From NCBI GenBank assembly GCA_021732145.1, contig JAKFVN010000028.1, positions 1-48,217 of the forward strand: DNA of 48,217 nt, in the 5' to 3' direction. The translations under genes and the position numbers were made by a program. The stretch comes from Alphaproteobacteria bacterium. GTDB taxonomy: Bacteria; Pseudomonadota; Alphaproteobacteria; UBA9219; RGZA01. Within the stretch, counting starts at the first letter, position 1, and every line of letters starts with the position of its first letter. The notes beneath the pieces are model-generated. The model was not told the DNA's origin and made no database searches. It worked only from the letters and a program-made list of their open reading frames with translations. Of this stretch, positions 27,889-38,295 are shown piece by piece.

Positions 27889-27903
27889 GTTCTATTTTTG
27901 TTC
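27889..27903 (-). promoter_or_regulatory. Alphaproteobacterial LexA (SOS) box before recA
   Basis: GTTC-TATTTTT-GTTC on the plus strand is a perfect match to the direct repeat GTTC-N7-GTTC recognised by alphaproteobacterial LexA. It lies about 100 bases before the recA start. A third GTTC occurs at 27875-27878 with N10 spacing. The repeat can be read from either strand, so it may also affect the rightward small genes. Confidence 0.85.
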
Positions 27904-28038
27904 TCTTTGCGGATAGATTCTAGGGTGATTTTTAGGCACATATTGGCCTGAGCTTAACAGATAAAAACTGTGGTTAACTCGGAAAAAACTTTCTATACCA
28001 CTATAAGTAAAAGGAAATAATTTCCGTATTCATAATCA

Positions 28039-28066
28039 TTAACCAAGAAATTAAATAAAAGTTTAA
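28039..28066. repeat. Three TTAA tetramers at 12-bp spacing before a small gene
   Basis: TTAA occurs at 28039, 28051 and 28063, each separated by 8 bases, in the AT-rich 326-bp gap (27788-28113) between recA and the first small gene. The spacing is one base longer than a CtrA box. Apart from these tetramers and the SOS box I see no gene or RNA in this gap. Confidence 0.3.
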
Positions 28067-28113
28067 ATACTTTCATTTATTCTAGGCATATCAACCAATT
28101 AATAGGTGACCCC

Positions 28114-28320
28114 ATGAGTTTTGCTAACGCATATGCATCGGTACTGGATTACGACGGTCGATCAGCACTTTCCGTTGAACGTGGTTCAATAGGCGGATTA
28201 GCGAATTTTAAAGCGCAAGAAGTTGCTGCAGCAAATGTGTCTTACGTTGTACCAGAAGATGGGCCGTCTCGTCCGACAGCTATGCGTGGTCAGCCACTGG
28301 ATAAGCCACAGGTAGTTTAA
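28114..28320 (+). CDS. Small protein of unknown function (68 residues)
   Basis: I do not recognise this family. The product begins MSFANAYASVLDYDGRSALS and has no membrane helix, signal peptide or cysteine. The middle (GGLANFKAQEVAAANVSYVV) could form a helix, and the C-terminus is polar and proline-rich (GPSRPTAMRGQPLDKPQ). ATG 28114 has AGGTGA at proper spacing. The gene is 300 bases upstream of recA's divergent start and 6 bases before a second small gene, suggesting a two-gene transcript. Confidence 0.6.
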   Translation: MSFANAYASVLDYDGRSALSVERGSIGGLANFKAQEVAAANVSYVVPEDGPSRPTAMRGQPLDKPQVV

Positions 28321-28326
28321 TAGACA

Positions 28327-28647
28327 ATGATGTCATCGCGCAAGCAAGAGTATAACACAATTGGCGCATCGCATGATGATGGAGCGATGCGTGAGCCGCG
28401 CGTAATTGACGTTGCGTATGAAAATCAATGTTTTTCCGACAACTCTCTCAGCATCACAGAAATGGTATGGGCTTATGATTTTTATGGCATCGCTGTGTTT
28501 GATTACGGTTATTTCGGTGATAACCATGCGTACCAAGGCTCGGGTGGCCGCGGTGAAGGTGCAGGCGGCGGCTACAAAGTAGTCAATTCCGTTAAACCCG
28601 CAGCGCCATCGCCCTATGCTGGCGGCAGTGGCGGCGGTGCTTGCTAA
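28327..28647 (+). CDS. Small Gly/Tyr-rich protein of unknown function (106 residues)
   Basis: Not recognised. The N-terminal half is polar (RKQEYNTIGASHDDGAMREPR), the middle is aromatic (MVWAYDFYGIAVFDYGYFGDNHAYQ), and the tail is glycine-rich (GSGGRGEGAGGGY, GGSGGGAC) ending with a cysteine. This resembles low-complexity secreted or surface-type sequences, but no signal peptide is visible. It starts 6 bases after the preceding small gene without its own clear ribosome binding site, so it may depend on translational coupling. It ends 5 bases before the convergent cckA stop. Confidence 0.55.
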   Translation: MMSSRKQEYNTIGASHDDGAMREPRVIDVAYENQCFSDNSLSITEMVWAYDFYGIAVFDYGYFGDNHAYQGSGGRGEGAGGGYKVVNSVKPAAPSPYAGGSGGGAC

Positions 28648-28652
28648 TCAGC

Positions 28653-31274
<2,622 letters not shown>

Positions 31275-31311
31275 GGATTAACAGCTTAAAAGCTGCAGCC
31301 CATAACACAAC

Positions 31312-32394
31312 TTAGTTTTTCTTCTGTGGATTTATCTTTTTAAGGCGGTAGATATACGAAATAACCTCAGCTACTGCGCGGTAGTGTTCGGGCGGCACTT
31401 CCTGGTCGATTTCCACAGTGGCGTGCAAAGCCCTGGCTAATGGCGGATTCGTAACAATCGGCACTTTGCTCTTGTCGGCTACTTCTCTGATTTTTAACGC
31501 GACCAGATCCTGTCCCTTGGCGAGCAGTACTGGCGCTTGCATCTTGGCTGGGTCGTATTTCAGTGCGACGGCATAGTGGGTCGGGTTGGTGATCACCACA
31601 TCGGCCTTGGGCACGGCGGCCATCATGCGCTTCTTGGCTTTTTCAGCGCGGATTTGGCGCAGCCGTCCTTTCACATTTGGGTCGCCTTCCGATTGGCGGT
31701 TTTCGTCCTTCACTTCCTGCTTGGTCATGCGCATCTTCTTGAAATAAGTGAAGCGTTGATACACCAAATCAATCGCTGCAATCACCGTGAATACCAGAAA
31801 CACGGAAAAGATGATGTGTATGGAAAGGGTATAAGTTGTAGAGATAAGGTCATTATTGCTAATGCCCGTCATGCTTTCTGACTTATGAAACGTTGGCGTG
31901 ATTAAAATCCATGCAACACAGCCAACGATAACAATCTTTCCGATGCTTTTTAACAGCTCGACCATTGAATCAACGGAGAATAGCCGCTTGATGCCTGCCA
32001 GTGGGCTAAGGCGTTCCCATTTAAGCTTGAGAAGGCCGGGGCTGAAGTAAATGCCTGTTTGCGCGATCCACCCCAATACGCCCATGGCCATTAATACGCA
32101 CACAATCGCCAGCACTGGCGGGCCAAGGGAACCAAGGATATAAAGATACACCGATTGATACCCGCCTTCACTCAACTGTATTTCGCCGGCTTTTTCAATC
32201 AGCGCTGTCAGGGGTATCATCATCTGGTAACCCAGCATCGGGAACAGCATGATCACCGATAACACAATCCCAAGCAGCAGCGTCCATGTCGCAATGTCGC
32301 GGCTAATGGGCAGGTTGCCTTGTTCGCGCGCCTCGCTTAACCGTTTCGCGGTGGGGTCTTCGGTTTTCTGGCTCTCATCATCATCTTCTGCCAT
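31312..32394 (-). CDS. flhB: Flagellar export switch protein FlhB
   Basis: FlhB is the export-gate component that switches substrate from rod/hook to filament type after autocleavage. The 360-residue protein starts with EDPTAKRLSEAREQGNLPISRD, has four membrane helices (about 34-52, 88-112, 150-168, 190-212), and carries the cleavage site N270-P271-T272-H273 (VVITNPTHYAVALKYD). The cytosolic tail AKGQDLVALKIREVADKSKVPIV is intact. A second, free-standing copy of this tail domain is encoded at 34959-35303. It follows fliR by 25 bases. Confidence 0.98.
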   Translation of the reverse strand: MAEDDDESQKTEDPTAKRLSEAREQGNLPISRDIATWTLLLGIVLSVIMLFPMLGYQMMIPLTALIEKAGEIQLSEGGYQSVYLYILGSLGPPVLAIVCVLMAMGVLGWIAQTGIYFSPGLLKLKWERLSPLAGIKRLFSVDSMVELLKSIGKIVIVGCVAWILITPTFHKSESMTGISNNDLISTTYTLSIHIIFSVFLVFTVIAAIDLVYQRFTYFKKMRMTKQEVKDENRQSEGDPNVKGRLRQIRAEKAKKRMMAAVPKADVVITNPTHYAVALKYDPAKMQAPVLLAKGQDLVALKIREVADKSKVPIVTNPPLARALHATVEIDQEVPPEHYRAVAEVISYIYRLKKINPQKKN

Positions 32395-32419
32395 TGCGCA
32401 ATCCTAGATAACAGTTGGC

Positions 32420-33202
32420 TTAGATAACAAGTGGAATGGAAAAGATGCGCGTGAAAATTTCTTCATAGCCTCTTCCCCATACGGCCATCATGGTGCCGAG
32501 GCTTGCGGCCAGAATGGCAAGGCCGAATAAAATCTGTAATGGCGCAAGCACAAAGAAAATCTGCATCTGCGGTATCATCTTCACCATCAAGCCGCCCGTA
32601 AGCTGGAACACGATACCCAATATCATGAACGGCGCAACAATCCGCAGCGCAAGCGAAAAGCTGTCATTCACGCTTTGTGAAATAAAATGCGTCATATCGC
32701 CAATTGGAATGAATACGCCCGGCTTAAACACCGCATAGCTTTGCACCAGGGATTTCAGTGCCATGTCCAAAAGGCCGCTTTCAAACAGCAATACAATCCC
32801 AAGCATGCTTAGAAGGGTGCCCGTGACCGAGCCCTGGTTTTGAATGGTTGGGTTCAAGACCATTGCGTTTGATAAACCGATTTGCATGGCAATCAGCATG
32901 CCCGCAACTTCAAGCGTAGTAAGCAGCAAGCGCATGATGAAGCCGATGAAGATGCCCACGCCTGCTTCAATCAGAATATATTCGCAAACGCGCACCGCGT
33001 CTTCCGGCATGGCGGGAAGACGCGGTGCAAGCAGCGGCAGTAAAATAAAGCTGACCAGCAACGCCAGTTCCAATCGTACTCGCGCGGGCACAAAGCTTTC
33101 ACCAATGCCTGGCATAAGCATGAAAATGCAACCGATGCGGCAGAAAACAAGAAGAAATGCGAAGACGTTTCCGGTGATGAACTGCGCAAGATCAATCGAC
33201 AT
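32420..33202 (-). CDS. fliR: Flagellar export-gate protein FliR
   Basis: FliR is an integral membrane subunit of the FliPQR export gate. The 260-residue product has about six hydrophobic segments and the family features FVPARVRLELALLVSF, EAGVGIFIGFIMRLLLTTLEVAGMLIAMQIGLSNAMVLNP and LAPLQILFGLAILAAS. Length is typical. It starts 12 bases after the fliQ stop with AGGATATT upstream, in the order flgB-flgC-fliE-fliQ-fliR-flhB. Confidence 0.97.
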   Translation of the reverse strand: MSIDLAQFITGNVFAFLLVFCRIGCIFMLMPGIGESFVPARVRLELALLVSFILLPLLAPRLPAMPEDAVRVCEYILIEAGVGIFIGFIMRLLLTTLEVAGMLIAMQIGLSNAMVLNPTIQNQGSVTGTLLSMLGIVLLFESGLLDMALKSLVQSYAVFKPGVFIPIGDMTHFISQSVNDSFSLALRIVAPFMILGIVFQLTGGLMVKMIPQMQIFFVLAPLQILFGLAILAASLGTMMAVWGRGYEEIFTRIFSIPLVI

Positions 33203-33214
33203 ACCGTCAATATC

Positions 33215-33487
33215 CTATGATTGCCCAAACGATGCGATGCGCGCAAACAAGCCTTCGGCATAGGTAACAAGGCTGGTAATCATGAACGGCAGCATCAGCA
33301 GCAAGCCAATGGACATGACCAGCAATTTTGGAACGAAGGCGAGGGTTGCTTCCTGGATTTGCGTTACGGTTTGAATGAGTGAGATGAGCACCCCGATAAT
33401 CAGGCCCACAATCAGCAATGGCCCGCCAACCCGCAGCATGACGATGATGGATTCACGCGCAACATCGATAATATCAGCTTCGTTCAC
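33215..33487 (-). CDS. fliQ: Flagellar export-gate protein FliQ
   Basis: The 90-residue protein has two membrane helices (about 17-42 and 52-75) and the family core GGPLLIVGLIIGVLISLIQTVTQIQEATLAFVPKLL. FliQ forms the export gate with FliP and FliR. It lies 50 bases after fliE; no CtrA box is visible in this gap, unlike the known Caulobacter fliQ promoter. Confidence 0.97.
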   Translation of the reverse strand: MNEADIIDVARESIIVMLRVGGPLLIVGLIIGVLISLIQTVTQIQEATLAFVPKLLVMSIGLLLMLPFMITSLVTYAEGLFARIASFGQS

Positions 33488-33537
33488 GGTGATTCCTTAA
33501 CGGCAAGATATCGGAATGATAATGCAGAAAGCCTAAC

Positions 33538-33849
33538 CTAAATCGCGCTGCGCATCAATTCCTGATATGCAGCAATGACACGGTCACGGATAGTGACAAC
33601 GGTTTGCAGCGCGCTTTCAGCCGAGCTGACTGCCGTAATCACTTCATTGATGCTGGCCTTGCCCTGCACGGCAGAAAGCGAAACTTTTTCGGATGTCTTC
33701 AGGCTGTCAACGGTGTTATTGAGCATGTTGCCAAGAATATCGCCAAATTGGCCAGTCTTGCTGGCGCTATCTGTGCCGCCTGCGCCTTCATCAAGTGTCT
33801 TTATGGTATTGCGGTATGATTTTAAAACTTCGCCAACATTCACAACCAT
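33538..33849 (-). CDS. fliE: Flagellar hook-basal body protein FliE
   Basis: FliE joins the MS ring to the proximal rod. The 103-residue protein has the C-terminal signature EVITAVSSAESALQTVVTIRDRVIAAYQELMRSAI and the preceding SLKTSEKVSLSAVQGKASIN. Length and position after flgC are standard. It starts 12 bases after the flgC stop. Confidence 0.96.
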   Translation of the reverse strand: MVVNVGEVLKSYRNTIKTLDEGAGGTDSASKTGQFGDILGNMLNNTVDSLKTSEKVSLSAVQGKASINEVITAVSSAESALQTVVTIRDRVIAAYQELMRSAI

Positions 33850-33861
33850 GATGCTTCTCCA

Positions 33862-34281
33862 TTATGCTCTTAAAATATCAAGGGCTCGCGCGAACATGTT
33901 TTTTATCGTGTCAATCACGCTTAAGTTTGCTTCATAGCTGCGTTGGGCTTCGCGCATGTCAAGGCCTTCGACCAACGATTTTACGTTTGGTTTCAAGACA
34001 TAGCCTTTTGCATCGGCAGCAGGATGTTCTGGATTGTATTCCTTGGTGAATGCGGATGGATCTTTTGTTATTGACGCAACCTTGACGCTGGAAAGGTTAG
34101 ATGTCTTATCCAACACCTCTTTAAAAGTAATCTGGCGGCGGCGGTATGGCTCTGCGCCAGGTGAAAGGCCTGTGCTATCCGAATTGGCAATGTTTTCTGC
34201 GATGATGCGTATGCGCTCGCCCTGAACGCGCATGCCTGCGGTGGCTACCTTGAATATATCTGAAAAATCAGTGCTGCGCAT
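33862..34281 (-). CDS. flgC: Flagellar proximal rod protein FlgC
   Basis: A 139-residue rod protein with the N-terminal motif VATAGMRVQGERIRIIAENIANSDSTG and the C-terminal coiled-coil MREAQRSYEANLSVIDTIKNM. PNVKSLVEGLDM is the usual block before the terminal helix. Its ATG overlaps the flgB stop by one base (TAATG at 34279-34283), indicating coupled translation. Confidence 0.97.
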   Translation of the reverse strand: MRSTDFSDIFKVATAGMRVQGERIRIIAENIANSDSTGLSPGAEPYRRRQITFKEVLDKTSNLSSVKVASITKDPSAFTKEYNPEHPAADAKGYVLKPNVKSLVEGLDMREAQRSYEANLSVIDTIKNMFARALDILRA

Positions 34282-34703
34282 TATGCACTGCCTCTGCCAA
34301 GGGCAGTTCTAAGAAGGCCAAGGGTCTTTTTATAAAGACTGGTCGTCATTTGGTATTGCGCGGTGGTATCTGACATCTGGCTCATTTGCTGTTCCAGCAC
34401 AACTGCGTTGCCCGATGGCTTTACTTCATAAAGGTCAGATGTTTGTTTCGTTTTATAAAGCCCGCCATTGTTAAGGCCTTGAACGTGCTTTGGATTGGTG
34501 GTTGCCAATTGGAAGCTACCGCTTGTCGTGCTATTTCTGCCACCGGAAATCTGCTTTTGCAGAACGTCATTAAAGCTAATGATGTCTTTGGGTTTGTAGC
34601 CTGGCGTATTCGCTTGTGCAATGTTTTGCGCAATCACACCCTGACGCTGGGTTAGATATTCCATCTTCTCGGAAAGCAGCGAAAATAAATTTGTCAGTCC
34701 CAT
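34281..34703 (-). CDS. flgB: Flagellar proximal rod protein FlgB
   Basis: A 140-residue rod protein with the family motif LTQRQGVIAQNIAQANTPGYKPKDI and C-terminal MSDTTAQYQMTTSLYKKTLGLLRTAL. It heads the flgB-flgC-fliE-fliQ-fliR-flhB(-cckA) operon. A sigma-54-type element lies about 100 bases upstream at 34806-34821. Confidence 0.96.
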   Translation of the reverse strand: MGLTNLFSLLSEKMEYLTQRQGVIAQNIAQANTPGYKPKDIISFNDVLQKQISGGRNSTTSGSFQLATTNPKHVQGLNNGGLYKTKQTSDLYEVKPSGNAVVLEQQMSQMSDTTAQYQMTTSLYKKTLGLLRTALGRGSA

Positions 34704-34805
34704 TTTTCGTTTCCCTAAAGCGGTGCTTCGCTTTTAAAATATCCAAGTCCTACATTGCGTCCATCACGCTTAATAATACGTAAAGCTTTATCTGAATCCT
34801 ATCAT

Positions 34806-34821
34806 TGCAATAACCGTTCCA
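34806..34821 (-). promoter_or_regulatory. Sigma-54-type promoter before flgB
   Basis: The minus strand reads TGGAACG-GTTA-TTGCA with GG-N10-GC spacing; the -12 half is perfect and the -24 half has one change (C to A). Predicted start of transcription is near 34796, about 92 bases before the flgB ATG. Confidence 0.68.
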
Positions 34822-34873
34822 ACTTCGTAACTACATTGAAATGATTCAGGAAACGGGAAGGGTGTGCAAGGCT

Positions 34874-34889
34874 TGGCATGCCTCTTGAA
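34874..34889 (+). promoter_or_regulatory. Possible sigma-54-like element before flhX
   Basis: The plus strand reads TGGCATG-CCTC-TTGAA, about 70 bases before the flhX ATG. The -24 half is good, but the invariant C of the -12 GC is A, which weakens the call. Confidence 0.3.
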
Positions 34890-34958
34890 ACACATAACCC
34901 GGCAACAACGCCGCAAGCGTTAACGATTTAATAACCACAACAGGCACTAAGCTGGGAT

Positions 34959-35303
34959 ATGCCAATAGACGTAACGTATGGCGAAGAGAAGGAACAGGCT
35001 GAAAAAGGCCCTAAAACTGCCGTAGCAATCGAAGGCGGCAGCAATCCAAATGCATTGCCAAGAGTCATTGCCAGCGGGCGTGGCCTTCTGGCTGAACAGA
35101 TTCTAAAGCTAGCTTTTGAAAATAACATAAAAGTACGCCAAGATGAGGATCTGGTCGAGTTGCTGGCGATGCTTGACCTTGACCATCATATTCCAGCGGA
35201 AGCAGTCATAGCGGTTGCGGAAGTTCTTGCCCGGGTGTTTGAAGCAAATTCTGCACTTGGTAACACCCATCAGGCCAATTCGGGGGATCCCCAATCACCA
35301 TGA
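34959..35303 (+). CDS. flhX: Stand-alone FlhB C-terminal domain protein (FlhX)
   Basis: A 114-residue protein with the cytosolic tail domain of the FlhB/YscU family but no membrane part: GRGLLAEQILKLAFENNIKVRQDEDLVELLAMLDLDHHIPAEAVIAVAEVLARVFEAN (about 46-104) lines up with the end of FlhB encoded at 31312. The NPTH cleavage motif is absent, since the domain begins after it. Such proteins (FlhX in Helicobacter, YlqH in Bacillus) can stand in for the cleaved tail of FlhB. It overlaps the next gene by four bases (ATGA) and is read towards fliO and fliP. Confidence 0.85.
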   Translation: MPIDVTYGEEKEQAEKGPKTAVAIEGGSNPNALPRVIASGRGLLAEQILKLAFENNIKVRQDEDLVELLAMLDLDHHIPAEAVIAVAEVLARVFEANSALGNTHQANSGDPQSP

Positions 35304-35638
35304 GCGCAACATTTGATCCAAAGGGCTTTAATCCGAGTGACGAATTGGAAGCGCTGCGCCTTGCCTTGGAAGCAAGCGAACGCGTGGTGCGCGAAGGCGG
35401 CCTGATTGATTTACGCGATTTAGACGAACAAGTTGAATTTTTATGTGCGGAGGTTGTAAAAACCGAAGGCTCCATGCGCTTGCAGCTGTTGCCAAAACTG
35501 GAAGCGGTTATTCAGATATTGGATAACCTTGAAGCTGTTCTTCGCAAAACAGCGCCGCATGAAAGCATGCAGGCCCACAACCGTCTGCGCGCCAATCAGG
35601 CTTACGGCGTGCCACCTATTACAACCAAGGGGAACTAG
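35300..35638 (+). CDS. Helical protein of unknown function between flhX and fliO
   Basis: A 112-residue, almost wholly helical, acidic protein with one cysteine (EFLCAEVV) and no membrane segment. The helix pairs LEALRLALEASERVVREG and MRLQLLPKLEAVIQILDNLEAVL resemble small flagellar chaperones of the FliT/FlgN kind, but I see no defining motif. Its start overlaps flhX by four bases and fliO begins two bases after its stop, so it is made together with export-gate components. A chaperone role is an inference from size and neighbours. Confidence 0.75.
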   Translation: MSATFDPKGFNPSDELEALRLALEASERVVREGGLIDLRDLDEQVEFLCAEVVKTEGSMRLQLLPKLEAVIQILDNLEAVLRKTAPHESMQAHNRLRANQAYGVPPITTKGN

Positions 35639-35640
35639 CA

Positions 35641-35943
35641 GTGCCGGAAGACTTATTTGCGCGTGCGCTTTTATCCCTTGCGCTGGTTCTGGCGCTTCTT
35701 GGCGCACTCACCTGGGTTTTAAAAAAATATGGCAGCCGTCTTGGCGTGCCGATGGCGATTAAGCAGGGTAAGTCACGTACGCAATTGCTGGATGTGACAG
35801 CGCTGGATGCGCGCCACCGCCTGATTCTGGTGCGCCGCGATGATGTGGAGCACCTTTTGCTGTTGGGCGGCGCAAGCCCGGTTGTGATAGAAACAGGAAT
35901 TCCGCATAAAGCCCAAAAAGAGATGAGCAATGAAAAAACATAA
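35641..35943 (+). CDS. fliO: Flagellar assembly protein FliO
   Basis: FliO stabilises FliP during export-gate assembly. The 100-residue protein has one N-terminal membrane helix (about 7-26, ALLSLALVLALLGALTWVL) and the small FliO domain (LLDVTALDARHRLILVRRDDVEHLLLLGG), a pattern of short beta strands. Start is GTG 35641 with AGGGGAAC upstream. The last 14 bases overlap the fliP start. Confidence 0.9.
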   Translation: MPEDLFARALLSLALVLALLGALTWVLKKYGSRLGVPMAIKQGKSRTQLLDVTALDARHRLILVRRDDVEHLLLLGGASPVVIETGIPHKAQKEMSNEKT

Positions 35944-36688
35944 CATCCGTTTTCTTCTGGTCGTGCTTGCGGCCTTGGCGTTTTTCATTGGCATGGCGCT
36001 TCCGGCTGCCGCGCAAAGCATCAATGTGAACGTGGGCGGGCAAGAAGGCGGTTCCACGGCATCGCAGATTATTCAATTGGTATTGCTGATTACGGTATTG
36101 TCGCTTGCACCCTCGATTTTGATGATGGTGACATCGTTCGTGCGCATTATCGTTTCGCTCTCGCTGCTGCGCACGGCGCTGGGCTTGCAGCAAACGCCGC
36201 CCAATACGGTGATTATCAGCCTTGCGATGTTCCTGACCTTCTTCATCATGGCCCCGACATTTAATAAAGCTTACGAGCAAGGCATCAAGCCCATGATGGC
36301 AGAGAAAATCAAGGAAGAAGACGCAATAAAACTCACCGCCCAGCCATTCCATGATTTCATGATGCGTTATGTGCGCGAAAAAGACTTAAAACTGTTTGCT
36401 GATATTGCCAAGCTGCCAGCGACCACCAAAGCCGAAGATGTTCCATACCACATTGTTATTCCAGCCTTCATAATTTCGGAATTGCGCCGCGCGTTTGAAA
36501 TCGGCTTCCTGCTATTCCTGCCATTTTTGATTATTGATATGGTGATATCGTCCATCCTCATGGCGATGGGCATGATGATGCTGCCGCCATCGGTGGTGTC
36601 GCTGCCATTCAAGATTATTTTCTTCGTGCTGGTCGACGGATGGTATCTTGTCGTCGGATCGCTCGTTAAAAGTTACGGCCTATCCTAG
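35930..36688 (+). CDS. fliP: Flagellar export-gate protein FliP
   Basis: Core subunit of the FliPQR export gate. The 252-residue product has a cleavable-type signal sequence (about 1-28, PAAAQS), then SIN VNVGGQEGG, four membrane helices, and the signatures SIVSLSLLRTALGLQQTPPN-like block (VRIIVSLSLLRTALGLQQ) and FIISELRRAFEIGFLLFLPFLIIDMV. It closes the flhX-fliO-fliP unit. Its stop shares CTAG with the stop of the convergent gcvPB. Confidence 0.97.
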   Translation: MKKHNIRFLLVVLAALAFFIGMALPAAAQSINVNVGGQEGGSTASQIIQLVLLITVLSLAPSILMMVTSFVRIIVSLSLLRTALGLQQTPPNTVIISLAMFLTFFIMAPTFNKAYEQGIKPMMAEKIKEEDAIKLTAQPFHDFMMRYVREKDLKLFADIAKLPATTKAEDVPYHIVIPAFIISELRRAFEIGFLLFLPFLIIDMVISSILMAMGMMMLPPSVVSLPFKIIFFVLVDGWYLVVGSLVKSYGLS

Positions 36689-38295
36689 CTCTTCTTCCAA
36701 CGTAAAATCGGCTGACGTGCTGCCCTTGTTTCATCAAGGCGCCGGCGCGGCGTTGTTGTTGGCGCTGCTAAGAACATGTCCTTGCTGTTTGCTGCCTTGG
36801 CGGCCATCGCCAGCTCGCGCATGGTTGCAATATAGGCATCCAGCGTTGGCTTGCTTTCGGTTTCCGTTGGCTCAATCAAAAATGCGCCATGAACCACCAA
36901 TGGGAAATACATGGTCATCGGGTGGTAGCCGCGATCCAGCAATGCTTTCGCAATATCCAGCGTGGTTACGCCTGTATCTTTCAGGAAGCTGTCATCGAAC
37001 AAAGCTTCATGCATGCATGGGCCATCGCCAAAGGGCGCGCTCATCACATCTTTCAGGCTTGCCAGAACGTAGTTGGCATTCAGAACTGAATCGCTGGCGA
37101 CTTGATACAGACCATCTGCGCCGTGGCTTAAAATATAAGCCAACGCACGGGTGAACATGCCCATTTGCCCGTGGAATGCTTTTAAACGGCCAAAAGATTT
37201 GACGGTGGCATCCGGCGTTGCGGCATCTTCCACCAGATTCAACTTATCATTTTCAATTTTCAAGTATGGCACGGGGACATAGGCTGCCAAACGTTCGGAG
37301 AATACTACTGGGCCGCTGCCGGGGCCGCCGCCGCCATGCGGGGTTGAGAATGTCTTGTGCAGATTAATATGCATCGCATCAATGCCCAAATCAGCGGGAC
37401 GAACGCGGCCAACAATCGCGTTATAGTTCGCGCCGTCACCATAGAAATAGGCGCCCGCCTTGTGAACCGCTGCGGCAATTTCAACGGTTTCATTTTCAAA
37501 CAACCCACAGGTGTTGGGGTTGGTAAGCATAATGGCGGCGACCGTATTATCCAGCTTCGCAATCAGTGCATCGCGGTCAACCCGGCCGCGTGAATTGGCG
37601 GGAATGCTGACAACAGTGAAGCCAAGTGCCGCAGCAGTGGCGGGGTTGGTGCCGTGGGCAGATTCAGGAACCAGCACCACTTTGCGGTCTTCGCCGCGCG
37701 CACGAAGCGCGGCTTTAATCGCGGCCATGCCGGCAAATTCACCATGCGCGCCAGCAGCTGGCGCAAGGGTAAGCGCCTTCATGCCTGTCAGTGTCAGCAA
37801 CCAGTGTGATAATTCTTTCATCACGCCAATCGCGCCTTGCACCGTGGATTGCGGTTGCAGCGGGTGCACGTCATTAAAGCCTGGCAAGCGCGCCATTTTT
37901 TCATTAAGGCGCGGGTTATGCTTCATCGTGCAGGAGCCCAGCGGATAAAACGTGCTGTCGATGCCGAAATTTTTTTGTGACAGGCGCGTATAGTGACGCA
38001 CCATTTCCGGTTCTGAAATTCCCGGCAAGCCGATTTCTGCGCGTGGCTTTAGCGCGCCAAGACGTACCGTATTATTTGGCGCATCCGGCAAATCAACGCC
38101 GCATATATTTGAAGCGTGAGAGCATTTTTCATCCATTTCAAAAATCAATGGTTCTTCCAACTGCATCCCGCGGTGGGGCCCCAGGGTTGTATCTCTGGGC
38201 GTTACTGCGGCGGGGGTTGTTTTGCGGCCTTCATTTACCATTGGAATATCCCTGTCTGCTTGCTCATCCATTTTGCGCGCTGCTTGCTGGCTCAT
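36685..38295 (-). CDS. gcvPB: Glycine dehydrogenase (decarboxylating) subunit 2
   Basis: The PLP-carrying half of the two-subunit glycine decarboxylase (P protein). The 536-residue product contains the PLP lysine in NLHKTFSTPHGGGGPG and the SAHGTNPATAAALGF block. I use ATG 38295, which has GGAG 8 bases upstream and overlaps the gcvPA stop by one base (TAATG); the GTG at 38304 is a poorer start. Its N-terminal 50 residues are an unusual extension before the family start near EEPLIFEM. Confidence 0.96.
   Translation of the reverse strand: MSQQAARKMDEQADRDIPMVNEGRKTTPAAVTPRDTTLGPHRGMQLEEPLIFEMDEKCSHASNICGVDLPDAPNNTVRLGALKPRAEIGLPGISEPEMVRHYTRLSQKNFGIDSTFYPLGSCTMKHNPRLNEKMARLPGFNDVHPLQPQSTVQGAIGVMKELSHWLLTLTGMKALTLAPAAGAHGEFAGMAAIKAALRARGEDRKVVLVPESAHGTNPATAAALGFTVVSIPANSRGRVDRDALIAKLDNTVAAIMLTNPNTCGLFENETVEIAAAVHKAGAYFYGDGANYNAIVGRVRPADLGIDAMHINLHKTFSTPHGGGGPGSGPVVFSERLAAYVPVPYLKIENDKLNLVEDAATPDATVKSFGRLKAFHGQMGMFTRALAYILSHGADGLYQVASDSVLNANYVLASLKDVMSAPFGDGPCMHEALFDDSFLKDTGVTTLDIAKALLDRGYHPMTMYFPLVVHGAFLIEPTETESKPTLDAYIATMRELAMAAKAANSKDMFLAAPTTTPRRRLDETRAARQPILRWKKS

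Noticed and set aside
31282-31295. CAGCTT-AA-AAGCTG as a terminator between flhB and cckA
   Set aside because: The stem is only six pairs with two bases in the loop and no T-run, so it is unlikely to stop transcription.
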